DNA of 64,000 nucleotides. Origin: Candidatus Kapaibacterium sp. GTDB taxonomy: Bacteria; Bacteroidota; Ignavibacteria; Kapaibacteriales; UBA2268. The stretch spans positions 1 through 64,000 of the forward strand of contig JAMLHE010000001.1 in the NCBI GenBank assembly GCA_023957315.1. Direction: 5' to 3'. Position 1 is the stretch's first letter; each line of letters starts with the position of its first letter. The position numbers and the translations under genes were made by a program. The notes beneath the pieces are model-generated. The model worked only from the letters and a program-made list of their open reading frames with translations. It searched no databases and had not been told where the DNA came from. This document shows positions 25,316 through 34,846 of this stretch, piece by piece.

Positions 25316-28178
25316 CTAATATTTTATAAATTTTGTTCGTAAGATGCCCGAATCGGTAGTCACAGTAACGTGGTACATGCCGACACTGAGCGCATGCAAC
25401 GGCAATTGAATTTCGTAAACCGGCGATTGCGGAAGCGTGAATTGCATCACCTCGATACCCGAATAGTCATAAACTTGCACCTTTTGCACAAGTTGCGCCT
25501 CAGCAAATTGCAGCGTCACAGAATTTTCTGCGGGGTTTGGGACGGGGAGGAGTGAGTGGGAACCATTGATTGTTGTTGTTGTATCAACTGAATCAATCGT
25601 TTGACCTAAAGGAGTGTAGCGAACTTGCGTTATATACAATCTAAAAGAATCATTAAAGTAGTAAGTTAAAATTAAAACACTATCTGATAGTATATCCAAG
25701 CCTGAAATATTTGTATAAACATTAAATAAACGATTATCAATGTAATCTGAACCATATTGGTTTATTTCAACAAAACCAATGTCTTTATCATAATTTAGAC
25801 CTGATGCAAAGAAATTGTTTCTGTTCAAATGTAATTTATTAAAATTTTGCCAATCAGGAAAAGATTTGTGCCACAAGAGATTACCTTTTGCATCAATCAC
25901 GCCCAAAAAGCCGATTGCAGGAGTGCCAATTGAGCCACCTATTGCAATTTTTTTCCCGGGTAACAATAGCATTGAATTAATGACAATTTCGTTAGGTAAA
26001 CTCAAAGAATAAATCTCTTTAATTTCTAAATTTAAATCATAAAAAATTAGGTTATAAATCGAAACTACTGTGTCTTTTGTAAGCATTGTAAAAATGGTTT
26101 TTTATCATAAAATTTACGGCATCAATCATGAATTCTTGGATTGAATCTTGATTAAATAATTCAAAAACTGAATTAAACATGTAAATATTTGTTTGACCAA
26201 GCCTACTTGTACCGCATACCACTAATTTATCATCATCAAAACTTAAGACTTTCTTGCCATTTCGCATAGGGAAATTGATATATTTTGATTCCATTTGATG
26301 TTTATTGTCAATAGTCGAAATTCTACTAAGAAATGAAGGATTATCGGCAGACCGTCCATGTTTAGAATAAAAAAAGGAATTGTTATGATAAATTAAATTA
26401 GAATATGAAGAAACTGTCATACCCCAATAAATATAATTCCAAGAGCTACTTCTTACTAAGTTTAAATCTTTAGAATTTAATTGAAGAAAATTGTCAAATG
26501 TAGCATGATGAAATCCATCATCCCACGTAACATATGAAGATAGGCTCAAAATAATATTCAATGTATCTTCTTGTTTTACAGTTTGGACTACACTAATAAA
26601 ATCCTCGTGTTTTGGTGGAGATTCCGTGTTCCAAAATAATTCAGACCTGCTAATCAATACCTCTAAAAATTCGATATTTTCTCTATCTACTTGAATAAAA
26701 TATGGTTTAGTTATAACTTTGGTTGAAAGTCTGTCCCTGACAGTTAAACTGATATTAAATCTGCCCGATGTAGTAAAAACATATTTAGGGTTCTTTTCCT
26801 TTGAGAAAACTTCATCATTAACTTTCCAAATATATTCGTCAACTATTCCGCTTGATTTATCTTCAAATTGAACAGTAAGCGGCGACTTACCATATTTTAC
26901 GTCCGAATCGAAATCAACTTCCATAACGGGATAAACCTCAATAATGTTTTTCTTTGTTAAAGTAAATAATTCACCATCTTTAGTCAATCTCAGTGTAACA
27001 TCAAACAAACCGGGTGTGTTAAAATCAAAACTTGGTGTTTCTTGATTTGATTTGCGTCCGTCTGATAATTCCCATTCAATTGAATCATATTCGAAATTAC
27101 TGAGATTGTGCAATGTGGCACTATTTCCCGCATAGATTAGAGAAGAATCAGGGGCGAATTGAATAATATCCTTATCGCCCAAAATATCAAAATTTACAAG
27201 TCCAAATTTGTTATCCGATATAAAAACAAATCCGTGAGGACTATTACCTAGAATATATCTAATATTTACCAAGTAATGTTCTGTTGACTCTATGAGTGCG
27301 CCGGTAATAATATCAATCAGGACAAAACAGAAATTGACTTCACCAACAATAAATTTGTCATTATCTGCAAAGCTATAAGTAAAAAATTTTTGTTTTAAAT
27401 TAGTTTTACTAATCATTTGTTTTGTATTAACATTCCAAATTGATAAAATATTCCCGGCATATCTAGCTGAAACATGTTTAGGATTTGAGGTAAACAATAC
27501 TGAAGTTATCATTTGTCCGGTATAACCGAGTTCTGTAAACTTTTGATTGACGATATCATAAGTTGCGATAGAATTGTTTTCTCTTGGAAATGCCATTCTC
27601 GTATAATCATGATTCAACTTAAAACCAATTTCAATACTATTATGATTAATTAACTCTGGAACATCGGACAGTTTATACACCTTCATCCCTCTTTTTGGTA
27701 TAGGTCCTCGGCTATTGTATTCCCAATTATAGTATGCCATATGCAGCAATGTGCGTTTGGAATCGTAGTGAAATGAAGCTGCTTGCACATCATCATATAC
27801 GGAAGTAAAGAAATTATGACTTAACAACAATGAATCAGTTTTAATATCATAAAGTTTAAACTCAGTTGCATGATTGTTGTGATAAGTTTGGAAATCCGCA
27901 GATATGAAATATCTATCACTTAGTGTCTTCTCATGTACCATAATTCCTGACTTCAACTCCCAAATCCTGAAATAGTAGCCGTCGTCGTCAGAGAATGTCC
28001 AAATGCTGTCCCCCGTTGAGGATAGACCGGCTTGTAGTATTGTACCAATATCATGCTTGTTGAGCAATATATTATCCCCCGACTGCACCCAGCCGCTTGT
28101 ATCTTGTTGGGAAAATAGATTGAGGTTCGCCGCAAAGATGAATGCGGCAATAGCGATGAGTCTGAGCGTAAACAACAT
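25316..28178 (-). pseudogene. PKD-domain T9SS-sorted protein, frameshifted (tandem copy 2)
   Basis: Paralog of the preceding gene. From the ATG at 28178 (signal peptide LIAIAAFIFAANLNLFSQ) the frame runs through a propeller-like region and two PKD domains to a premature stop at 26052. The rest (sorting domain with PVPNPAENSVTLQFAEA and GILRTKFIKY) continues in another frame to 25316. Aligned with copy 1, the break falls in a ~40-base stretch (about 26087-26118) where several homopolymers are longer by a total of four bases. The product would lack the sorting domain and remain unexported to the surface. Both the cluster of indels in homopolymers and the otherwise open second frame leave assembly error possible. 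Sequence identity to copy 1 is high at both ends and lower in the middle. Confidence 0.8.
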
Positions 28179-28289
28179 TTTTCGACTCCCAAAATAGAAA
28201 ATAATTCGGCAAATTTTATCTGCCCTCTATTTACTATGACACATCAAAGTGCTCTGCGTTGCAAAAAATTTGAAAATAGCAATATTTAA

Positions 28290-29534
28290 TTATTCATCTT
28301 CTCCATCGTTAGATTCGAGCATCATGAAATCTGTTTCTTCGATTGCCTGCAAGCCATAGCCTTTGATTGAACCAAACATTTCGGACATACCAAGCACTAT
28401 GGATTCGATTTGTTTTTCGCGCATCGCCCAGATTTTGGTCATTTGGGTTCGCTCTTTGTTGATTCCGTCGCGGATTTTGTTGAATGTGTCAACGATTTGG
28501 GTAACGCGTTGGTTAAATTCGTTGCTTGTAAGGTAGTTATATATCATTTCTTTGGCATCGCTTTTGTTTGTCTCTTGGAGTTTGACTTGGTTGACTGAAA
28601 GTAGCATCTCACGCAAAACTGCTACGACGCTTTCAAATTCGCCAAAGCTGCAAACCCAAATTCCGTCAATATTGCAAAATGATTTGACGCCTTGTGGCAT
28701 AGTTTGGGTCACCAACACCCCGATATCGGCTTTGATAGCAATCATATCGTCTTTGAGCTTGGCAATCCATTCCTTGTTGAAATTCAATGTACGTTTGCTC
28801 TCGTAAGCGATTTTGCCACATTCGGCATTCATTGGATTGCGAACTGTGTGTATAATGTCTGCTCCACTTTTGCCTTTTGGCACTTCGGAAATCAAATCTC
28901 GCGGATATTTAGCGGAAAGGAATTCCTCCAGAATCAGTTCCTGAACTTCGCCTTGCATTTGCATCGAGCCTTGTTCGGCTTTGCGACGCATTTCCTCAGC
29001 TAATTTTCTTTGGTCGTCCAATTTTTTCTCGAGTTCTCTCTTCTGAAGTTCAAATTGTTGGCTCAAATTGCTTTCGATTTCATTGCGTAAGGAAAGGCGT
29101 TGCTCCAAAAGTTTTGTTTCGAGCTCCAACTCATGATTTTGTTTCATTTTGTTTAGCTCTTCTTGAGTTTTGAGCAATTCGTTTTGTTTGCGTCTGAGGT
29201 TGAGATTTTCTTCTTTGGCTGATTGTGCATCGTGTTCGAGCATTTTCAGCTTTTCTTCGTAATCAGTTGCAAACTTCCTGCCGATTTGCTCACGCTCGGA
29301 ATTGAGCCGGAGTTTCAATTCGCTCTGAATCATTGCTTCGATTTCTTGTCGCTGTTTGCCAATTTCACTTTTTTGTTTTTCGAGCATTGCTCTTTCTGTG
29401 TCAACAATTTGCTTGTAATCGCTGATTTTCTTATCGTAATCGTGTTTGACTGTGTTTTCGATTTGCGATTTGATAACTTCTTCGACACCAAATCTATTGT
29501 GGCACTTGGGACATTCGACGATAATTTCGGTCAT
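28290..29534 (-). CDS. DUF2130-family coiled-coil protein
   Basis: 414 residues. The start at 29534 (MTEIIVECPKCHNRF) has ggag eight bases upstream; a longer reading has no support. A single CPKC motif opens the protein, followed by a long coiled coil (~25-210, rich in Glu, Lys, Gln and Leu, e.g. KLKMLEHDAQSAKEENLNLRRK) and a conserved globular C-terminal part (~210-400) with EFLSAKYPRDLISEVPKGKSGADIIHTV, YESKRTLNFNKEWIAKLKDD and DIGVLVTQTMPQG. That pattern (acidic/Lys motif around GADI and YESK) fits the DUF2130 family, which has a nuclease-like core as inferred from D-x-ExK-like residues; its biological role is not established. The tail is acidic (NDGEDE). No functional partner is evident beside it. 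Confidence 0.75.
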   Translation of the reverse strand: MTEIIVECPKCHNRFGVEEVIKSQIENTVKHDYDKKISDYKQIVDTERAMLEKQKSEIGKQRQEIEAMIQSELKLRLNSEREQIGRKFATDYEEKLKMLEHDAQSAKEENLNLRRKQNELLKTQEELNKMKQNHELELETKLLEQRLSLRNEIESNLSQQFELQKRELEKKLDDQRKLAEEMRRKAEQGSMQMQGEVQELILEEFLSAKYPRDLISEVPKGKSGADIIHTVRNPMNAECGKIAYESKRTLNFNKEWIAKLKDDMIAIKADIGVLVTQTMPQGVKSFCNIDGIWVCSFGEFESVVAVLREMLLSVNQVKLQETNKSDAKEMIYNYLTSNEFNQRVTQIVDTFNKIRDGINKERTQMTKIWAMREKQIESIVLGMSEMFGSIKGYGLQAIEETDFMMLESNDGEDE

Positions 29535-29705
29535 GGGTAATTCTCCAAAACAATAATTAACAAGTTTGCTGTAAAAGATGCAATATAAGAAATTTTGTAG
29601 CAAATTTCGACTTTAGAAGTCATCAATTCAATCTTTTGGCACGGTAATTCGTCTTAGAATTTTAAGCTCTTTTGTAACAAAAGGGTGTACTTTGACGTTA
29701 TTAAG

Positions 29706-29713
29706 TATATTTG
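29706..29713 (+). promoter_or_regulatory. possible -7 element
   Basis: TATATTTG at 29706-29713 fits the Bacteroidota -7 box, about 40 bases upstream of the start at 29753. No TTTG lies 19-20 bases before it, so it is a weak candidate. Confidence 0.3.
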
Positions 29714-29752
29714 TAAAGATGAAAAAAAATTTTAAATTTTATGGTGATAAAA

Positions 29753-32392
29753 ATGAAAACATTCAAACCTCTTGTATTGGCGTTACTATTTATTGTGATG
29801 CAACATTACGCTTACTCTCAAGTGCCTCCGACCTTATTGCTTCCCACAAACAACAACAATTGCCAGTCATTGACAATTGATTTGAAGTGGGAACCGACAA
29901 ACTTGGCACAAAGCTATACTGTCCAAATCTCAGAAGACCCCGATTTTGAAGATTTTGTACTTAATCAACCAAACTTGACTACAACTGAATTAACAGTCAG
30001 TTTGAACGATTGGGGCAAACGCTACTGGTGGCGAGTTACTGCTGTTTATTCGGGCGGTGAAATGGGAACTTCAAGCCCATTCTCCTTTTATACAAAAGCG
30101 GCTCCTGTCGATTTGGTCAGTCCCAATAATGGAATTCTTTGTACTGATTTGAATGTAGAATTCAATTGGACAAAAAATGGTGCAGAATTTTACAATATCA
30201 GGATTGCCTCTGATACTAATTTTGCAAATATTGTTTACAGCAAAAGTAATATTACCGACAGTACAATTACAATCAAGTTGCCAAATTACAACACAAAATA
30301 CTTTTGGCAAGTGTCATCACTCAAGGGCACTTGTATTAGCGAATGGTCGTTAATTAGAACATTTACTACTAAAACAGCTTTGGCTATTCAATCTTTGCCC
30401 GAAAATCTATCTTATGGAACTGCACTATTCCCGGAACTTCCTTTCGGGGCAACATTGGAATGGCAGGCAGTGGAAAATGCCGATAGCTATCTACTTCAGA
30501 TTTCGACCGACCCAACTTTTGCGGAAACAGAAGTTGACACTGTTGACTTAGCTGATACAACTTTTACTTTTGTAATCGGTGAAGTTTACAATACTACTTA
30601 TTATTGGAGAATAGCTGTAGTCGTGGACGGATGCTTGAGTGATTGGACAAATAATTTCTCATTCAAAACTCCGTATAGAAGCACTAATTTGATTTCACCA
30701 TTGGATAATGAAATATGTGTTTCGATGGTAGATAATTTATTCAAATGGACAGCAGTCGAATCTGCTACAAAATATAGAATTCAAATTGCTGATTCGGCAA
30801 ATTTCAATAATATTTTGTTCGATATTGATAATATTACCGAAACCGAAGTTTCGGTGCTTTTGGAATTGCCAATGACTGAACACTATTGGAGAATAAAAGC
30901 TCAAGACGCAAACAATAACGGTTTGTGGTCGGCAGCTCGTAAATTCAGAACTACCCAAATCCAACCGAATTTTGTATCTCCTGTTGATGGCGCAGTTGGA
31001 TTGCCAATGGAAGTAACATTAGAATGGGAAGAACTCTCCGCATTGGATTTATTCGACGTTCGAGTATCTGCAGACCCAACATTTGCGACTACAATCGTAG
31101 ATACAGCATTATTGGCATCAACCAGTTTAACTATAAATCTTCCTGAGAACAATACTGTTTACTATTGGCAAGTAAGAGCTCGTTTGGGAAGTTGTGTTGG
31201 AGATTGGTCAAATTCGTATATGTTTAAAACTCTCATCCAACCTCCTGTATTGCTCAAACCGGACAATTTTAGTTCGAGTGTTTCAATCTATCCGATTTTC
31301 ACTTGGGAAGCAGTAGATGAAGCTTTAAGTTATCAAATAAGAGTATCTAAGGACAGCTTGTTCAGTGTTATCTACAAAACATCTAATAATATTAACTCCA
31401 CAAGTTTCACTTTTGCTGGTGAAGAGTTCGAGGAAGAAACAACCTATTATTGGCAAGTCAGAGCAATAAATAGCGACGGAATAAGCCTGTGGTCAGAAAT
31501 TTTCAGATTCAGCACCGGAACTAAACCGGCAAATGCACCTTTACTATTGTCGCCTCTCAATGGTGCAATCAAAGTCCCATTTAGCGAGGATTTAATCTGG
31601 AGAATAGAGGACGAAGCAGAATTATACCGCGTACAATTAGCATTAGATTTTGATTTTATTTCGATTGTAATTGATAGTATTTTGATTGATACAAAAATGA
31701 ACATTGCAGCCTTTGTCGAACGTTACACCAATTATCATTGGAGAGTGGCTTCGATTAATAAAGGCGGTCAAGGTGAATGGTCGAATGAATTCAGATTCAG
31801 AACTAAAGACATTGCACCGGAAGACCAAGTCCAATTGGTATCGCCGTCAAATAATGCAACTGAATTGCCGAATTTCTTCACATTCAATTGGGCAGAAGTT
31901 GATAGAGCATTCGGATATGAATTGCAAATTGCCACTACGAATAACTTTGCAGAAGGCACCGTATTTTATAGCAGTTCAAGCATTTGGCAAAATTCTAAAC
32001 TTGTTTATGATATGCCGTACGATTCGCAATTATGGTGGAGAGTTAGAGCTTGGAACGAAGATGGCGAAGCACCATGGTCAAATACTTGGACATTCAGCAC
32101 TTTAAACCCGGCTTCGGTTGAAGATTTTACTTCCGAAACTGAAACCTTTGCATATCCTAATCCGGCAATTGATGCGACTTACATCGTATTCGATATGGAC
32201 AAATCTGTAAATACGAATATCAAGATTGTTAATATGCTTGGGCGTGAAATTCAAAAAATAGACAATTATGCGACCCAATCAGGCGAGAACCGATTACAGC
32301 TCAACACTGCGAATTTAGTACCGGGTATATATATATTCATGATTGAATATAATGGCGGACGCATAAACGGCAAATTCGTAGTAAATAAATAA
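29753..32392 (+). CDS. eight-repeat fibronectin III-like surface protein with T9SS sorting domain
   Basis: 879 residues. A signal peptide (FKPLVLALLFIVMQHYAYSQ) is followed by eight repeats of about 95 residues, each beginning near a LxSP-like or PxLLSP segment, containing a W followed by a Y-x-(V/I)-Q-(I/V) strand, and ending WSxxxxFxT (for example WSAARKFRTT, WSNSYMFKTL, WSEIFRFSTG, WSNEFRFRTK). This is the fibronectin type III-like repeat common in secreted Bacteroidota proteins. The last ~75 residues are a type A T9SS sorting domain (AYPNPAIDATYIVFDMD ... GRINGKFVVNK). It should act as a surface or extracellular binding protein. I chose the ATG at 29753 over 29741 because of the better-placed ggtga and the signal peptide. 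A terminator follows at 32414. Confidence 0.87.
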   Translation: MKTFKPLVLALLFIVMQHYAYSQVPPTLLLPTNNNNCQSLTIDLKWEPTNLAQSYTVQISEDPDFEDFVLNQPNLTTTELTVSLNDWGKRYWWRVTAVYSGGEMGTSSPFSFYTKAAPVDLVSPNNGILCTDLNVEFNWTKNGAEFYNIRIASDTNFANIVYSKSNITDSTITIKLPNYNTKYFWQVSSLKGTCISEWSLIRTFTTKTALAIQSLPENLSYGTALFPELPFGATLEWQAVENADSYLLQISTDPTFAETEVDTVDLADTTFTFVIGEVYNTTYYWRIAVVVDGCLSDWTNNFSFKTPYRSTNLISPLDNEICVSMVDNLFKWTAVESATKYRIQIADSANFNNILFDIDNITETEVSVLLELPMTEHYWRIKAQDANNNGLWSAARKFRTTQIQPNFVSPVDGAVGLPMEVTLEWEELSALDLFDVRVSADPTFATTIVDTALLASTSLTINLPENNTVYYWQVRARLGSCVGDWSNSYMFKTLIQPPVLLKPDNFSSSVSIYPIFTWEAVDEALSYQIRVSKDSLFSVIYKTSNNINSTSFTFAGEEFEEETTYYWQVRAINSDGISLWSEIFRFSTGTKPANAPLLLSPLNGAIKVPFSEDLIWRIEDEAELYRVQLALDFDFISIVIDSILIDTKMNIAAFVERYTNYHWRVASINKGGQGEWSNEFRFRTKDIAPEDQVQLVSPSNNATELPNFFTFNWAEVDRAFGYELQIATTNNFAEGTVFYSSSSIWQNSKLVYDMPYDSQLWWRVRAWNEDGEAPWSNTWTFSTLNPASVEDFTSETETFAYPNPAIDATYIVFDMDKSVNTNIKIVNMLGREIQKIDNYATQSGENRLQLNTANLVPGIYIFMIEYNGGRINGKFVVNK

Positions 32393-32413
32393 GTCGCATA
32401 AGATTAACTTTTT

Positions 32414-32445
32414 AAAAGCTGTCCTAATGGGCAGCTTTTTTTTTT
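32414..32445 (+). terminator. Rho-independent terminator
   Basis: AAAAGCTGTCC-TAAT-GGGCAGCTTTTT forms a strong stem, followed by a run of about ten T, 20 bases after the stop at 32392. Confidence 0.92.
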
Positions 32446-32454
32446 GTTTAAAAA

Positions 32455-32486
32455 TTTGGTTAATCTGAAAAAATTATTTATGTTTA
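32455..32486 (+). promoter_or_regulatory. candidate Bacteroidota-type promoter
   Basis: TTTG at 32455-32458, a 20-base spacer and TATGTTTA at 32479-32486 (one mismatch to TAnnTTTG). It lies about 105 bases upstream of the next gene's ATG, right after the preceding terminator. Confidence 0.5.
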
Positions 32487-32590
32487 TAAAAACAGGACTA
32501 TCCTCAAATAGAATTGTGTTTAGTATTCGACACCTCAGAAATTCCGTTTGAAATAGTATGCCACTTTTTTAATTTTTGTATGGAGGTTTT

Positions 32591-33841
32591 ATGCAAAGTA
32601 AATTTATTATATTTCTGTACCTATTGGTACATACAATCATATTTCTCAAACCACCTGGTACGCACGCCGAAAATCCTGAGTGGATGTATTTTCATGATAT
32701 ACAATCGCCTTGGGACATTACAGCAATTGACAATAGTATTTATTTAACTGGCAATGAAAGTATTTTACGAATCAATTTAGAAAATTTAGAAATTGATACT
32801 TTAGCAAAAGATCCTTTTGTAAGTAGTTTTGCGCAAGATAAAGGAAAAAATATTTGGTATTCAACCAGATTCAATGGGATTTACAAATACTCTAATGGCA
32901 ATTTCGAAAATTTTACATCAAGCAATTCGGGGCTTCCTGATAACAGAGTGTATGATTTAGCCGTTGATAGCGAAAATAATATTTGGTGTGCTACAAAACA
33001 AGGACTCGCAAAATTTGACGGTACTGATTGGGAGGTTTTCCATTTCGAACATCTTGAAACCAACGGTTATATAGTTTATTTGGCGATTGATAAGGATGGC
33101 GCAATCTGGGTAACAAATGACTATTCCCCATACAGAATTGCGAAGTTTAACGATGGTGAATTTATTCCTTATAATGGCGAGAATACAGGTATAACAAGTA
33201 TCAATTGGTCATGGGATATTGATTTTGATTCCAAAGGAAACAAGTGGTTTGTTGCAGGACATCTATACTCCGATTCATTAGGTGGATTGATTAAGTATGA
33301 TGGGAATACGTGGTCTATATATGATAAACATAATTCAGCAATTGCAGACCACCAATTTGGAGCAATAGCCATTGACAGTAATGATATAATATGGACAGGA
33401 AGTTATTACAGCGGTTTGTATAGATTTGATGGTGAAAATTGGACAAACTTGAATAGTTCAAATTCGGGCTTAACAGCTGATGATGTTCGATTCATTTCAG
33501 TTGATAAATATAATAACAAATGGATACATTGCAGAAGTGACGTAAAAGACAAATACGTTCTTGAAGTTTACAATGAAGGTGGAGTGCTATTGCCATCAAA
33601 TGTAGAAGAATTACTCAGAAAAAAAAGTGAAATAGCCCCTCGCATCTATCCAAATCCTGCTAGTGAAATTATACAAGTGACTGATTTAATCAAAAGAGAA
33701 AGAAAGTTCAAAATAACAAATTTGTACGGACAAACAGTTCTTGATGGGACTTTTTATCTTGAAATTGATATTTCAGGCTTGATTTCCGGGTTTTATTTTT
33801 TAAATGTAGATGAATTTAATTTAAAATTTATTAAAAAGTAA
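32591..33841 (+). CDS. beta-propeller surface protein with T9SS sorting domain
   Basis: 416 residues. The ATG at 32591 is chosen because ggagg sits four bases before it; the upstream in-frame ATG at 32576 overlaps that site. The signal peptide is FIIFLYLLVHTIIFLKPPGTHA. The body (~25-340) is a series of propeller blades of the two-component-regulator (Reg_prop) type, with repeated IWxAT/WF and KFDGTxWxxF motifs: NSGLPDNRVYDLAVDSEN, NIWCATKQGLAKFDGTDW, KWFVAGHLY, IWTGSYYSGLYRFDGENW. The last ~70 residues form a T9SS sorting domain (IYPNPASEIIQVTDL ... YFLNVDEFNLKFIKK). It is predicted to be a secreted or surface-attached binding protein, not a sensor kinase, since no kinase part follows. A terminator is found at 33921. 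Confidence 0.87.
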   Translation: MQSKFIIFLYLLVHTIIFLKPPGTHAENPEWMYFHDIQSPWDITAIDNSIYLTGNESILRINLENLEIDTLAKDPFVSSFAQDKGKNIWYSTRFNGIYKYSNGNFENFTSSNSGLPDNRVYDLAVDSENNIWCATKQGLAKFDGTDWEVFHFEHLETNGYIVYLAIDKDGAIWVTNDYSPYRIAKFNDGEFIPYNGENTGITSINWSWDIDFDSKGNKWFVAGHLYSDSLGGLIKYDGNTWSIYDKHNSAIADHQFGAIAIDSNDIIWTGSYYSGLYRFDGENWTNLNSSNSGLTADDVRFISVDKYNNKWIHCRSDVKDKYVLEVYNEGGVLLPSNVEELLRKKSEIAPRIYPNPASEIIQVTDLIKRERKFKITNLYGQTVLDGTFYLEIDISGLISGFYFLNVDEFNLKFIKK

Positions 33842-33855
33842 AAATGGAGTTGAAA

Positions 33856-33978
33856 ATGAAAAAGGGCAAGGAAACTCTTGGTGAATTTAAATTAGATAAT
33901 TTATACAATTCTAAAAAAATAGCCCGGCAAAATAGTCGGGCTTTTTTTTGTGTAAAGATTTCATTATCCCGAATATAA
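33856..33978 (+). CDS. possible 40-residue peptide
   Basis: A short ORF, MKKGKETLGEFKLDNLYNSK and on to ARQNSRAFFCVKISLSRI, starts 14 bases after the previous stop with ggag eight bases before its ATG. Its second half reads through the terminator hairpin at 33921-33949, which argues against it being a long-lived gene. It has a lysine-rich start followed by an acidic/leucine part, vaguely like a peptide leader, but no modification enzyme lies nearby. I give it only as a weak candidate. Confidence 0.2.
   Translation: MKKGKETLGEFKLDNLYNSKKIARQNSRAFFCVKISLSRI
33921..33949 (+). terminator. Rho-independent terminator
   Basis: AGCCCG-gcaaaatagt-CGGGCT followed by eight T, about 80 bases beyond the propeller gene. 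Confidence 0.92.
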
Positions 33979-34036
33979 GAGACACCTCTTTTAAACAAAA
34001 TTTTTTTTGGCATGATAAATGAGCTAATAAAGCATT

Positions 34037-34486
34037 ATGAACTATAAACAAAATGATGTGAAAATGCTCAACTGTAACAGGAATTTTAAATTAATATTAT
34101 TGATAATCTCGTGTGCTTTTGTTGTTAGCTGTTCGTCATCGGTCAGATTTTCGGATAGCGGCGATGCAGGATATGAAGAAAATTTGAGCAAAGGTGAAGT
34201 ATTTTACGGCAAAGCTTCTTATTATGCGGATGCTTTTCATGGGAAACGAACTGCAAGCGGCGAAGTTTTTGATATGAACAAACTTACTGCCGCCCATAAA
34301 ACTCTACCTTTCGGGACAATTTTAGACGTGAAAAATCTGAAAAATGGTAGGAGTGTAATGGTGAAAATTAACGACAGAGGACCATTTTCCGGCTCTCGAG
34401 TAATAGATTTGTCTAAAGCTGCCGCTCAAGCATTGGATATGATTAGAGACGGCGTAATTGAAGTTGAAATCACAATAATGGAGTAA
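34037..34486 (+). CDS. rlpA: RlpA-like lipoprotein (septal ring lytic transglycosylase family)
   Basis: 149 residues. RlpA proteins cut peptidoglycan glycan strands lacking stem peptides. After an N-terminal tail comes a lipoprotein signal ([14 protein letters not shown]) giving a lipidated cysteine. The double-psi beta-barrel domain (~50-149) has the expected [23 protein letters not shown] opening region in short form, the [12 protein letters not shown] motif and the NDRGPF motif, which contains the catalytic-type Asp, and ends [12 protein letters not shown]. No SPOR domain is attached, so septal targeting as in E. coli is not shown. The start could be the first ATG (34037) or the one at 34064; neither has a strong ribosome-binding site. 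It is followed after three bases by a YjbR-like gene. Confidence 0.88.
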   Translation: MNYKQNDVKMLNCNRNFKLILLIISCAFVVSCSSSVRFSDSGDAGYEENLSKGEVFYGKASYYADAFHGKRTASGEVFDMNKLTAAHKTLPFGTILDVKNLKNGRSVMVKINDRGPFSGSRVIDLSKAAAQALDMIRDGVIEVEITIME

Positions 34487-34489
34487 AAT

Positions 34490-34846
34490 ATGGATATTGC
34501 AGAATTGAGAGAATATTGCCTTGCCAAAAAAGGTGCAACTGAGGATTACCCATTTGACGAAACTACTTTATGTTTGAGAGTCGGAGGAAAAATATTCGCA
34601 ATTACCGATGTCGTAAAAATTCCTTTTACAGTAAACTTGAAATGCGACCCTGAGCGTGCAATCGAGCTCAGGGAACGATATAGCAATATCATTCCGGGTT
34701 ATCACATGAATAAAAAGCTATGGAATACTGTCGAACCCGGCGGCGAAGTAGATGACACCTTGATGTGTGAACTCATTGACCATTCATACGAATTGATATT
34801 CGCGAGCTTGAAAAAGAAACAACGGGACGAACTACTCAGCAATTAG
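34490..34846 (+). CDS. MmcQ/YjbR family protein
   Basis: 118 residues, the usual size of this CyaY-like/YjbR fold. The start MDIAELREYCLAKKGATEDYPF and the later segment FTVNLKCDPERAIELRERYSNIIPGYHMNKKLWNTV are characteristic of the family, which is described as DNA-binding-like but has no agreed function. It begins three bases after rlpA and probably shares its transcript. Its TAG stop overlaps the TAA stop of the convergent M15 peptidase gene in the shared tetranucleotide TTAG (34843-34846). Confidence 0.85.
   Translation: MDIAELREYCLAKKGATEDYPFDETTLCLRVGGKIFAITDVVKIPFTVNLKCDPERAIELRERYSNIIPGYHMNKKLWNTVEPGGEVDDTLMCELIDHSYELIFASLKKKQRDELLSN

Larger units (their letters stand above)
22336..28290 (-). 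repeat. tandem duplication, two units of about 3 kb
   Basis: Units 22336-25315 and 25316-28290 each contain one copy of the PKD/T9SS gene plus similar upstream DNA (cgactcccaaaatagaaaata and ctgccctctatttactatgacac, seen at 25217-25272 and 28185-28243) and a similar 3' end (atattttataaattttgttcg). Confidence 0.88.

Noticed and set aside
33856..33978. RiPP precursor peptide
   Set aside because: There is no maturation enzyme or transporter nearby, and the hairpin of a terminator lies inside the frame.
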